A stretch of DNA of 43,786 nucleotides from Chloroflexota bacterium (lineage in GTDB: Bacteria; Chloroflexota; UBA6077; SHYK01). Below the pieces are notes generated by a model. It had not been told where the DNA came from and searched no databases. It saw only the letters and a list, made by a program, of their open reading frames with translations. Every line of letters begins with the position of its first letter. The stretch's first letter is position 1. This document shows, one piece after another, positions 7,846 to 15,934 of the stretch. Position numbers and translations under genes: made by a program. The DNA lies in assembly GCA_016202435.1 (NCBI GenBank), contig JACQOR010000039.1, positions 1-43,786 of the forward strand, read 5' to 3'.

Positions 7846-8565
7846 CTAGGGCTGCGCGGCTACGGAAGCTGGCGCGGGCGGATCGACGACTCGGACCCAG
7901 ATCTTCTGGGCGGCAGCCATTCCGATCGGGACGCTCTGGTCCCCCTGACCGAGCAGGATCAGCTCGTTGTAGGTTTCGATCTCCTTGACGTCGAACTCCC
8001 GGCCGGGGAGGAGTCCCGAGCGCTGAAAGTATTCGAGCAGCTCGCGATTGTCTTCGGCTTCCTCAGAGATCCGCTCGATGACGATGTGGCTGCCGGCTCC
8101 GACGCCGTGGAGCCGTTGGGCATCAATCGCGATTCGGGCGCCGGTTCCCGGAATGGGACTGCCGTGCGGACACGTCGTCGGATCGCCGAGCACCGCGAGG
8201 ATGCGCTCCTCGACGCGAGGCGAAATGACGTGCTCGAATCGGTGCGCTTCCTCGTGGCACTCTGCCCAGTCGAGGCCGAGGATGTCGGTCATGAACCGCT
8301 CCGCCAGACGATGGCGGCGGACCATGGTCTCGGCTCGGGCCTGGCCGATCTCGGTAAGCCCGATCTCTCGAGTCGGGCTGATCGCGATCAGGCCGTCCCG
8401 GCTCATGCGGTGGAGGGTAGCCGTGACCGTGGGGGGCGCGACTTCGAGCGTCTCCGCGAGACGGGCGGCGATGACGGTCCGTCCCTCGCTCGCCAGCGTG
8501 TAAACGCTAAGGAGGTAGTCTTCGACGGTCTTTGACAAGTTCCCATTGGACTCGCGAGACTTCAC
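7846..8565 (-). CDS. DtxR/MntR-family regulator (second paralogue)
   Basis: 239 aa with a GTG start and GGAAGG about 9 nt upstream. It has an N-terminal winged helix, a metal-binding domain and a C-terminal FeoA-like domain. Compared with the MntR-like protein at 2105, Asp16 (VEDYL) is kept, but the ligand motif reads HRFEH (His108, Glu111, His112), with His where MntR has Glu and DtxR has Cys. A CPHGSPIPG motif is present. Metal preference may therefore differ, and iron is possible given hemQ two genes downstream. No target palindrome was seen in its own upstream region. Confidence 0.8.
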   Translation of the reverse strand: MKSRESNGNLSKTVEDYLLSVYTLASEGRTVIAARLAETLEVAPPTVTATLHRMSRDGLIAISPTREIGLTEIGQARAETMVRRHRLAERFMTDILGLDWAECHEEAHRFEHVISPRVEERILAVLGDPTTCPHGSPIPGTGARIAIDAQRLHGVGAGSHIVIERISEEAEDNRELLEYFQRSGLLPGREFDVKEIETYNELILLGQGDQSVPIGMAAAQKIWVRVVDPPAPASVAAQP

Positions 8566-8758
8566 GGTTGCGGGCCTTCCTCGAGCGTGTGCGCGGGGGT
8601 CTGACGCCGATTATAGGGGGGCGAGCATCCAGTCGCCGCGAGCCCACTCGGAGCCGGAGCCCGCCGTCCCCCGAACCGCTGGCTCGGACACGCTGTAGCG
8701 CATCCGTGGGGCTGGGCGCTGCTTGAGGGTCGGATGATGCCTACGGTGCTTGGGGGGA

Positions 8759-9634
8759 CTAGCCAACGCCTGGGCGAGCGCGCTCGAAGGCTTCGGTAAG
8801 TGCTCGGCGAGCGAAAATCGGGGCCATGGAGCGGCGGTAGTCGGCCGAAGCGATCACGTCAGATTCGGGGTCGATCCCCTCACACGCGGCTTTGGCCGCC
8901 TCCTCGATGAGCTGCGGACCGGGCATGCGGCCCTGCAGAAGGCTGGCGGCGGCATCGGCCTGGCGGGGAGTGGCGTCGACTCCGGCAAGCGCCAGATGCG
9001 CCTCGCTGCACGTGCCGTCCGGTGCCAGACGAATCGCGGCCGCGGCGGCCACAATTGCGAAGTCGCCCTTGCGTCGCACTAACTCTTTGAAGGAAACGCC
9101 AGTCCCTGCCAGGAAAGTCGGGAAGCGCACTTCGGTCAAGATCTCGTCGGACTCCAGCGCGGTCGTCAAGTAGGTCACGAAGAAGTCGGAAGCGCTGAGG
9201 TCACGCCCGCCATTGGGGCCCTCGACGTGCACCGTGGCGCCGAGACAGGTCGCCACGGTCGGGATCTCGGCGACCGGATCGGCGTGAGACAGGCTCCCGC
9301 CGATGGTTCCCCGGTTACGCACCTGTCGGTCGCCGATGAGCGGCAGGGCTTCGGCCAACAGGGGACAACTCTGTCGCACGAGATCTGAGTGCTCGAGCGT
9401 CCGATGCCGGACAAGTGCCCCGATGGCAAGAGTGCCATCGCGCCGCTCCACGAAGCCCAGATCGGTGATCCCGTTGATGTCGACGAGCAGTTTGGGCTGT
9501 GCCAGGCCGAGGTTGATCAGCGGCATGAGGCTCTGGCCGCCGGCGATCACCTTGGCGTCGCCACCGTGCTCCTTCAAGAGAGCCACGGCCTCCGCTGGAG
9601 TGCGCGCCGCTCGAAACTCAAAAATCACCGCCAC
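8759..9634 (-). CDS. FAD-binding subunit of a molybdenum hydroxylase (CoxM/XdhB-like)
   Basis: 291 aa. This medium subunit carries FAD and passes electrons from the [2Fe-2S] subunit to an acceptor. FAD motifs are VIAGGQSLMP (AGGxS type) and GDRQVRNRGTIGGSLSHADP (TIGGx4D type); the C-terminal CO-dehydrogenase-flavoprotein domain is complete. The GTG at 9634 is preceded by AAGGAGG with about 6 nt spacing, giving MAVIFEF. The gene starts 23 bp after coxG. The partner large subunit is probably the gene at 12813; no small [2Fe-2S] subunit gene is in the window. Substrate unknown. Confidence 0.88.
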   Translation of the reverse strand: MAVIFEFRAARTPAEAVALLKEHGGDAKVIAGGQSLMPLINLGLAQPKLLVDINGITDLGFVERRDGTLAIGALVRHRTLEHSDLVRQSCPLLAEALPLIGDRQVRNRGTIGGSLSHADPVAEIPTVATCLGATVHVEGPNGGRDLSASDFFVTYLTTALESDEILTEVRFPTFLAGTGVSFKELVRRKGDFAIVAAAAAIRLAPDGTCSEAHLALAGVDATPRQADAAASLLQGRMPGPQLIEEAAKAACEGIDPESDVIASADYRRSMAPIFARRALTEAFERARPGVG

Positions 9635-9657
9635 CCTTCGCCTCCTTCTCGCTCGCG

Positions 9658-10110
9658 CTAGCTCGCGGCCCGCTCTTGCGCGAGCTGCGCGTCCATGCAC
9701 TTGAAGAAATCCCCCGCGACCAGCTTGGTGACCCCACTGAAGAGGCGCTGCCCCAGGCTCGCGATGGGGCCGCCAATCTGGACTTCGGCGCTCCAACTGA
9801 CCGCGGTACCGTCCGGGGCCGGCGCCAGCGAGATGGTGCCGGTCCCTCTGACGGTTCCCGAGGGGCCAGAGCCTTCCATGGTGACTGTGTAGCGGTTCGG
9901 CTCGTCACGCTCGCCGATTCGAACCTGGCCACTGTACTTGCCCTTGACCGCGGCGAGCCCAAGACTCACCACCGCGTCGAACGTGTCCGGCCCGACCTCC
10001 TCGAAGCGCTCGCAGCCGGGCATGCAATGAGCAAGTGCCTCCCGATCCAGGAGTGCCTGCCAGACCCGGTCCTGGGGCGCGTGGAGCAAGGCTTCACCCG
10101 AGAAGTTCAA
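9658..10110 (-). CDS. coxG: CoxG-like SRPBCC-domain protein
   Basis: 150 aa, carbon monoxide dehydrogenase subunit G family. The opening residues MNFSGEALLHAPQDRVWQAL and the motif HCMPGCERFE are characteristic. CoxG proteins in carboxydotrophs help recruit or assemble the enzyme at the membrane, but homologues accompany many molybdenum hydroxylases that do not oxidise CO. The start is a TTG at 10110 with no good ribosome-binding site, so this is uncertain. It is immediately upstream of the coxM-like gene and probably in one operon with it. Confidence 0.85.
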   Translation of the reverse strand: MNFSGEALLHAPQDRVWQALLDREALAHCMPGCERFEEVGPDTFDAVVSLGLAAVKGKYSGQVRIGERDEPNRYTVTMEGSGPSGTVRGTGTISLAPAPDGTAVSWSAEVQIGGPIASLGQRLFSGVTKLVAGDFFKCMDAQLAQERAAS

Positions 10111-10156
10111 AGGACAGCACCATTGGGGAGATCTCTAGCGTCGAACGGGACAAGAA

Positions 10157-10165
10157 ATGATAACA
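10157..10165 (-). promoter_or_regulatory. Possible extended -10 promoter of coxG-coxM
   Basis: On the minus strand TGTTATCAT fits an extended -10 element (TG-n-TATCAT) about 45 bp before the coxG start. No convincing -35 box was found. Confidence 0.35.
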
Positions 10166-10258
10166 GCCCGGTGCGCTATTGGGGAACGAGCCCCATCAGC
10201 GTCCCCTCCGGCTTCACCGGATGCGAAACAACCCTTGGGGCGGGCCTGGGTCGGCTGA

Positions 10259-10666
10259 GCCCGCCCGGTCAGGGCCGACGTGGTCTACGTCTCGAACCAT
10301 GGGGGGCGGCAGATCGATCATGCGCCGGGGTCGATCGACGTGCTGCCCGAGGTCGTGCAGGCGGTCAACGGGCGGGCGGAGGTCATCGTCGATGGCGGTT
10401 TCATGCGTGGCTCGGACGTCATCAAAGCCGTGGCCATTGGCGCAAAGGCGGTGTGCATCGGCAAGCTGATGGCCTGGGCCCTGGCCGCGGGCGGCGAAGT
10501 GGGCCTCGAGTGCGCCATGGACATTCTCAAGACGGAGATGAGCATCACGATGGGCAACCTGGGGATTCGCACCATCGGTGAGCTGGGTCCTGATTGCTTG
10601 CGGCCGGCAGCTCCGCCACCCGCGGACATCTGGCCCGTCGGTGCCAGCAGCTCGATGATTCTTTGA
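10259..10666 (+). pseudogene. 3' fragment of an FMN-dependent alpha-hydroxy-acid dehydrogenase
   Basis: The open frame matches only the C-terminal third of the LldD/glycolate-oxidase family: the active-site segment VVYVSNHGGRQID, the phosphate-binding stretch IVDGGFMRG, then AIGAKAVCIGKLMAW. The N-terminal two thirds of the FMN barrel are missing and a stop lies at 10256-10258 in frame. A GTG at 10280 could start a 128-residue product, but that would not form a complete barrel. A hairpin terminator follows. I read it as a decayed gene remnant within the molybdo-enzyme locus. Confidence 0.75.
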
Positions 10667-10686
10667 AAGCAGAGTCGCGCCGGTAG

Positions 10687-10724
10687 GAGGAGGGCGGGCC
10701 CTGACGGCGCCGCCCCTCCTCTTT
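10687..10724 (+). terminator. GC-rich hairpin terminator after the dehydrogenase remnant
   Basis: GAGGAGGGCGG pairs with CCGCCCCTCCTC (one bulged C) and is followed by TTT. It lies about 20 bp past the remnant's stop codon. Confidence 0.5.
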
Positions 10725-10787
10725 GGGCTGGGATTACGCGGGGCCGGGATTGCGCGGGGCTGGGACTTACGGGGCTTGGACTGCGCT
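10725..10787. repeat. Degenerate 16-bp tandem repeat
   Basis: Four imperfect units begin at 10725, 10741, 10757 and 10773. The first is GGGCTGGGATTACGCG; the others differ at a few positions. The array sits between a terminator and the converging stop of the ThDP-enzyme gene. Confidence 0.6.
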
Positions 10788-12534
10788 AGCCGCAGCGCAC
10801 GTCCACGAGCGCGAACGTCTGCTGCTCATGCATGGCCTTGACGGCTCGCTGGATAGCAGGGCCCAGGTCGTCCGGGTTCGCGACCCGGCTTTCGGCGTAG
10901 CCGCCCTGAGCGCGCACTAACTGTGCGAAGTCACAGTCCGGGTTAGTGATGTCCACGCAGATGTGGCGGTTGGCCGTCGACCGCTCGCGTTGTTCCGCAG
11001 CGCAGACGAGGTGTCCCCCCTCGCCCTGGTAGCCACCATTGTTGAGCAGGATGAGGAGCATCGGGATGTGGTGGTGCGCGGCGCTCCAGACGGCGGTTGG
11101 CCCGTAGAGGAAATCGCCATCGCCGTTGAAGTGCACCACGAAAGCGCCCTGGTCGCGCGCAGCAAGGCCGGCGCCGATGGCCTTCGGCAGCCAGCTGCCC
11201 TGGGCGCCCGCGCCCTCGGTGCCGGCCACCTGGCTGGGTTGGTCGAGCGTCCAGAGCCGGCGCACCCAGCCACCGCCAGGGTCAGCCGAGACGATGAAGT
11301 TGTCTCCCTTCACCGCGTCCCAGGTCTCCTGGGCCAGCCGGGAGAGCGAGATCGGGCGCTCGTCCGCCTGATGCCGAGCCGTTTCCTGCCACCGGGTCCT
11401 GGTCGCGGTGCAAGCGTCGGCCAGTCGGCGGTCGCGTCCCCCGAAGCGATCGCGCAGGGCGGGGTTCTCGGCGAGGATGCGGCGCAGCTCCGCGGTGAGC
11501 TGCGCGACCACGAGATTCGGGTCTCCCCCGATCGCCAGGTCCACCGGGTACAGTCGCCCAAAGTCGGTCGTCGTCTGGCTGACCTGGAGGTCTCCTACCC
11601 CGACGCTGACCAGTTTCGCCTGGGCGGCGAGTCGGGGGACGCCGGTTCCCCGCGGGTAGCGGCCGGTCCTCGCCTGGAAGACCGGCTCCAGGTTGTCGAC
11701 CTCCAGGGTGACGATGACGTCGGCTCGATCGACGAGGCCGGTTCCGGTGGCGTCGAGAGGGTGTGTGTTGGGGAAGCTGAGCTCGGTGCCGCTATCGTCG
11801 ACGGGAATATGGGCCAGCTCCGCAAGCTCGATCAAGCCTCTGAAGCCAGCTTCCGTCTTCCCCATACGACCGGCAACGATCAGGGGAAGCTCGGCGTTCG
11901 CGATCCACTCGGCCACCTGGCGCACCAGCGCCGGATCACCCTGCATCTTGCCTAACGGAGCGTATTTGCTCACGTCGGGGATCTCGACGCGCTCGGGGAG
12001 CGGCGGCTCCTGCCAGCCGGCATCGAGCGCGATGTAGACCGGACCCATTGGCTCGGTCATAGCGATCCGATAGGCCCGGGCAAACGACTCTGGAAAGCTC
12101 GCCGCGTCCCAGGGCTGGTCGTCCCACTTTACGTAATCGCGAACCAGATTCCCCTGAATCAAGGCGGTGTGCACCCAGTCAATCCGCGGCCGACGGTCTG
12201 CCAGGCGCATTGGGCCGGTACCGCTCATGACAATGACCGGAGCGCGGGCAACGTAGGCGTCGTAGATGCCCATCGTCCCGTGAAGGGTGCCTACCACGTT
12301 GTGCACGAGGGCCACCGCCGGCTTGCCGCTCACGTTCGAGTACCCGTGGGCGATGCAGACCGCCGTCTCCTCGTGCAGACATTCGATGATCTCCGGGTCC
12401 TTGTTGCCCCCGTAGTTCACGATGGAGTCGAGGAGTCCTCGAAACGTCCCCCCGAGATTCGTCGGCGCGTACTTGATCCCGTAAGCCCGCATCATGTCCA
12501 CGATGATGTCCGACCCGTACTCTGGTCCCGCCAT
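10786..12534 (-). CDS. Thiamine-diphosphate-dependent enzyme, acetolactate-synthase-like
   Basis: 582 aa with the three-domain layout of the acetolactate synthase / benzoylformate decarboxylase superfamily. The N-terminal catalytic Glu lies in CLHEETAVCIAHGYS. The C-terminal ThDP motif begins GDGDFLYG and ends LLNNGGYQG (the GDG-x-NN signature). The ATG at 12534 follows GGGAG by 7 nt, so it is preferred over the ATG at 12552. No regulatory subunit is adjacent, which argues against a standard IlvB. It may act on a 2-oxo acid or oxalyl-type substrate in the pathway of the neighbouring molybdo-enzyme; the substrate cannot be named from sequence. Confidence 0.82.
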   Translation of the reverse strand: MAGPEYGSDIIVDMMRAYGIKYAPTNLGGTFRGLLDSIVNYGGNKDPEIIECLHEETAVCIAHGYSNVSGKPAVALVHNVVGTLHGTMGIYDAYVARAPVIVMSGTGPMRLADRRPRIDWVHTALIQGNLVRDYVKWDDQPWDAASFPESFARAYRIAMTEPMGPVYIALDAGWQEPPLPERVEIPDVSKYAPLGKMQGDPALVRQVAEWIANAELPLIVAGRMGKTEAGFRGLIELAELAHIPVDDSGTELSFPNTHPLDATGTGLVDRADVIVTLEVDNLEPVFQARTGRYPRGTGVPRLAAQAKLVSVGVGDLQVSQTTTDFGRLYPVDLAIGGDPNLVVAQLTAELRRILAENPALRDRFGGRDRRLADACTATRTRWQETARHQADERPISLSRLAQETWDAVKGDNFIVSADPGGGWVRRLWTLDQPSQVAGTEGAGAQGSWLPKAIGAGLAARDQGAFVVHFNGDGDFLYGPTAVWSAAHHHIPMLLILLNNGGYQGEGGHLVCAAEQRERSTANRHICVDITNPDCDFAQLVRAQGGYAESRVANPDDLGPAIQRAVKAMHEQQTFALVDVRCG

Positions 12535-12812
12535 GAACGCATCTCCCTTCATTCGCTGATTACTTCGATTCAGCCCGACGCTCTTGCTTCTGGAAGTGCA
12601 GCACAGCCGCGGTGGATCTGGCCCGATAAGCGGGACCAGTCACTCGGAACCCGAATGGGACATTGGCGGCGATTCTATCAAGAACGTGCGCAGAGCCCTG
12701 ACGCTCAGAACTCCTGACGTTGACGCGGCACTGCTGGGTCTCCCGAAACTAGAATGGGCGGCGAAAACCAGGCCGGGCAGACCTCAGGGCAAGAATCGGG
12801 TACGCACAAGAA
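12535..12812. other. Divergent intergenic region (ThDP enzyme / molybdo-enzyme large subunit)
   Basis: About 280 bp separate the two divergent genes. I found no confident promoter pair, operator or structured RNA here; several short reading frames look like chance. Promoters for both genes must lie here. Confidence 0.4.
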
Positions 12813-15050
12813 ATGGAATCGATCATCGGGATTCCCACGCCGCGTGTGGAAGGCTGGGGCCGAGTCACCGGGAGCGCGAAATTCACCGCGGATGTCAGTC
12901 TCGAGGGCGCGCTGTGGGCAAAGGTTGTTCGCAGTCCCATTCCTCACGGGCGCATCATGTCGATAGACACCTCGGCCGCCCTGGCAGTACCGGGCGTGCA
13001 CGCGGTCGTTACGGCGAAGGACCTTCCCGATCCGAAACGGCGGATGGGGCGCTCGCGCCTGAAGGACGTTCCGATCCTGTGCGATGAAGTGGTTCGCTTC
13101 ATTGGCGACCGGGTAGCTGTGGTCGCGGCCGACACGAAAGAGGCGGCCGAGGAAGCCGCCCTACTGGTGCAGGTTGACTACGAAGAGCTACCCGCGGTGT
13201 TCGATCCCCTCGAGGCAATGGAACCGGGCGCGCCCCTGGTACATCCGGACATCCAGAGTTATGTCGGGTTCGACAGCAAAGTGCAGGCGGTGCGCCCCAA
13301 CGTGGGGGGATCGCTGACGGTCGCTCAGGGCGACGTCGAGGCCGGTTTTCGTGAGGCCGACCTGGTCGTAGAAGGCAGATACAGCACCCAGCAAGTGCAT
13401 CACGGATACCTCGAGCCGAACGCGTTTGCCGTCCAGATTGACGACGGACGCATCCACGTTTGGGCCTCCAACAAGGTCCCTTTCAACCTGAAGAACGAGA
13501 TCGCCGCGGCGATCGGAGTCGACCCGGACCTGGTAGTGTGCGAGGCGGTGAGCGAAGGTGGCGATTTCGGGGGAAAGGCGGGCCAGGCCGACCCGGCGGT
13601 GCTCTACACCGTGGCGAAGCTCACCGGCCGCCCCGTCAAACAGGTGCTCACCTACCCCGAAGACCTGGCCGCCACGAGCCCGCGCCACCCAGCGCAGGTC
13701 TGGCTGAAGACCGGCGTGAAGCGCGACGGCACGATCACGGCGCAGGAGGGCTGGATCGTCTACAACAGCGGAGCCTACGCGGGCTTTAAGGTCTCACCCC
13801 GCGCCATGCCTGGCGAAGGCGCGGAGCTGCTCAAGGGGTGTTACGAAATCCCCAACGTGCGGCTCGAAAGCTACGCGATTTATACGAACCAGGTTCCGGG
13901 CGGGTACATGCGGGCGCCCGGCCAGCCCCAGGCCTACTTCGCGGTCGAATCCCACATGAACCTGATTGCACGCAAGCTGGGGATGGATCCCTACGAGCTG
14001 CGTGCCCGCAACGTCATTCGGCACGAAACGCTCCGGCCGGACGTGGTGGCGCCCACGGTACTCGAATACGCGAGGCAAGCTATCGGTTGGGAGAGTCCCA
14101 AGCCCCCGAATGTGGGACGGGGTATCGCCATCGGCGGTCGCTATACCTCTGGAGGCGAAGGCTCGTCAGACATCACCATAAACCCCGACGGCACGGTGAC
14201 CGTGATCAGCGCCATCACGGACAATGGGCCCGGCGGCCTTACGACCGTGGCGCAGACCGCGGCCAATTTCTTCGGGATCCCAATCGACCGGATACGGCTG
14301 ATCCACGGGAATACGGATTCGCTTCCGGTTGATGCTGCCTCCGCCGGCAGCCGCGTGACGAACGTCGTCACGCGCTGTGTTACCGCTGCTGGCGAGCAGG
14401 TGATCGAGCAGCTCGCGCCCCTCGCTGCATTCCTGCTCGGAACCGAGACCGCGACCTGGGAGAAGCCCGGCTGGCGAAGCCCCGACGGGCGCTTCGTGTC
14501 ACTCGGTGAGCTGGCCGCGGAGGCCCTGAAGCCGGGAGATGAGCGGGCGCACGCCCGGGTCACCCTCAACTTCCCGAACGAGGGCGGCCTGGGCTACTGC
14601 GCCCAGGCCGCCGAAGTCGAGGTCGATCCGGAAACCGGCGAGATCAAGCTCCGCCGGATGGTCTCTGTCCAGGACGTGGGGACGGTGCTAAACCCGCTGA
14701 GCCACCGCAGTCAGGTCCAGGGGTCCGTAGTACAGGGCATCGGGTTCGCGCTGACCGAGGACCTGGCAGTAGAGGACGGCCGCCTCGGGGCGGCCCACCT
14801 CGGGGAATACAAGCTGCCGGTGATGGCCGACGTTCCGGAGCTAACCGTGGTCGACGTACCCTCCAGCGGCGTCGGTCCACTCAACGTTCGCTCAATTGGG
14901 GAGATCGTCATTATCCCGACCGCGGCGGCGATTGCCGGGGCCGTGATGGATGCCACTGGCATCGAGATTCATCGTCTCCCAATCACCGCGGAGCAAGTGC
15001 TGGAAGGGATCGATGAAGGAAAGCCCGGTCGCCGCGAGCTGCTCATCTAA
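12813..15050 (+). CDS. Molybdopterin-binding large subunit of a molybdenum hydroxylase (XdhA/CoxL-like)
   Basis: 745 aa. An N-terminal aldehyde-oxidase hammerhead domain (about residues 15-120) precedes the long molybdopterin-binding domain. GGDFGGKAG, GGYMRAPGQPQ and the C-terminal RSIGEIVIIPTAAAIAGAV, with the presumed catalytic Glu in GE, mark the active site. The active-site loop is GYMRAPGQ, not the AYRCSFR loop of true CO dehydrogenase, so CO oxidation is not expected; a heterocycle or aldehyde is more likely. It is divergent from the ThDP enzyme. Its FAD partner is probably the gene at 8759; the [2Fe-2S] subunit is not in the window. Confidence 0.88.
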   Translation: MESIIGIPTPRVEGWGRVTGSAKFTADVSLEGALWAKVVRSPIPHGRIMSIDTSAALAVPGVHAVVTAKDLPDPKRRMGRSRLKDVPILCDEVVRFIGDRVAVVAADTKEAAEEAALLVQVDYEELPAVFDPLEAMEPGAPLVHPDIQSYVGFDSKVQAVRPNVGGSLTVAQGDVEAGFREADLVVEGRYSTQQVHHGYLEPNAFAVQIDDGRIHVWASNKVPFNLKNEIAAAIGVDPDLVVCEAVSEGGDFGGKAGQADPAVLYTVAKLTGRPVKQVLTYPEDLAATSPRHPAQVWLKTGVKRDGTITAQEGWIVYNSGAYAGFKVSPRAMPGEGAELLKGCYEIPNVRLESYAIYTNQVPGGYMRAPGQPQAYFAVESHMNLIARKLGMDPYELRARNVIRHETLRPDVVAPTVLEYARQAIGWESPKPPNVGRGIAIGGRYTSGGEGSSDITINPDGTVTVISAITDNGPGGLTTVAQTAANFFGIPIDRIRLIHGNTDSLPVDAASAGSRVTNVVTRCVTAAGEQVIEQLAPLAAFLLGTETATWEKPGWRSPDGRFVSLGELAAEALKPGDERAHARVTLNFPNEGGLGYCAQAAEVEVDPETGEIKLRRMVSVQDVGTVLNPLSHRSQVQGSVVQGIGFALTEDLAVEDGRLGAAHLGEYKLPVMADVPELTVVDVPSSGVGPLNVRSIGEIVIIPTAAAIAGAVMDATGIEIHRLPITAEQVLEGIDEGKPGRRELLI

Positions 15051-15065
15051 GTCCGGGGCGGCCGG

Positions 15066-15269
15066 TCAGGCGCCGCCGCCCACCATGTGCACGATTTCGA
15101 GGACGTCGCCCTCTTGGAGGACGACGGACTCGAAGGACTCTCGGCGCAGGATCTCGCCGTTGTACTCCACCGCGACCAGCTGGGGGTTCACCTCGAGCTG
15201 TTGGAGCAGCTCCATGAGGTTGCACGGAGTCTCGATGTCCCGCTCTCTCCCGTTGATCTTGACTTGCAT
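15066..15269 (-). CDS. thiS: Sulfur carrier protein ThiS
   Basis: 67 aa ubiquitin-like protein that carries sulfur as a thiocarboxylate to thiazole synthase. It starts MQVKINGRERDIE and ends IVHMVGGGA. The usual C-terminus is Gly-Gly, so here one extra Ala follows the glycines. It begins 2 bp after the thiE stop and is the last gene of thiG-thiE-thiS. It converges on the molybdo-enzyme gene with only 15 bp between. No thiF-like activating enzyme is in the window. Confidence 0.88.
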   Translation of the reverse strand: MQVKINGRERDIETPCNLMELLQQLEVNPQLVAVEYNGEILRRESFESVVLQEGDVLEIVHMVGGGA

Positions 15270-15271
15270 GG

Positions 15272-15934
15272 TCAGACGCCCGCCGGGGACCGAGTGGCCC
15301 AGGCCTCCATCGCCGCGTCGGCAAGGCGCGCCGCTGACGTCCTGGGATCGGCCGCGGCGAGAATCGCGGAAATGACTGCCACGCCAGCCGCGCCGGCGCG
15401 AATGAGGTCGCTCGCGTTTTCGGGCGTGATGCCGCCCACAGCCAGGATCGGGATCGCGTGCGTGGCCGCGGCACGAATGGCGTCCACGCCAATGACGGGC
15501 CCCTCGGGATGCGAGCGGCTGGAGAAGACCGTCCCCAGCTCAACGTAGTCCGCCCCTACGCCAATGCAGCGAGCGACCTCCTCAACGCTGTGGACGGACT
15601 GGCCGACGAGAGCATCCGTTCCCAGGACCGCACGAGCCCCCTCAATGGAGAGGCCGTCCGCCGGCAGATGGACCCCATCGGTGTGCGCCGCCAAAGCGAT
15701 ATCCGCGCGGCTGTTGATCACCAGGGGTGCCCGGCCAGCGAGAGCATCACGCAGGCGCCTGGCGAGGGCCAGGAGCTCCCGGGTGGGCAGGTCCTTCTCG
15801 CGCAGCTGCACGAGGTTTACACCACCCTCGACGGCCGCGGAGACCACCGATTCGAGAGCGACGTTGGAGGTGAGGCGCCGATCGGTGATCAGGCAGATGA
15901 CGGGACGCCCGCGGGGCAGGCGTGCGCCCGTCAA
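15272..15934 (-). CDS. thiE: Thiamine-phosphate synthase ThiE
   Basis: 220 aa TIM barrel joining the pyrimidine pyrophosphate and thiazole phosphate. Motifs: LVQLREKDLPTREL, VINSRADIALAAHTDGVHLP, GQSVHS, YVELGTVFSSRSHPEG and ILAVGGITPENASDLI. The start is a TTG at 15934 that overlaps the thiG stop (TTGA) with GGAGGG about 8 nt before it; a longer in-frame extension exists but is the wrong frame over thiG. Confidence 0.9.
   Translation of the reverse strand: MTGARLPRGRPVICLITDRRLTSNVALESVVSAAVEGGVNLVQLREKDLPTRELLALARRLRDALAGRAPLVINSRADIALAAHTDGVHLPADGLSIEGARAVLGTDALVGQSVHSVEEVARCIGVGADYVELGTVFSSRSHPEGPVIGVDAIRAAATHAIPILAVGGITPENASDLIRAGAAGVAVISAILAAADPRTSAARLADAAMEAWATRSPAGV

Noticed and set aside
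12600-12812. TTGACG/TAGAAT promoter for the molybdo-enzyme large subunit
   Set aside because: The spacing is 24 bp, too long for a normal sigma-70 promoter.
12813-15050. True form I CO dehydrogenase large subunit
   Set aside because: The active-site loop is GYMRAPGQ, not AYRCSFR.
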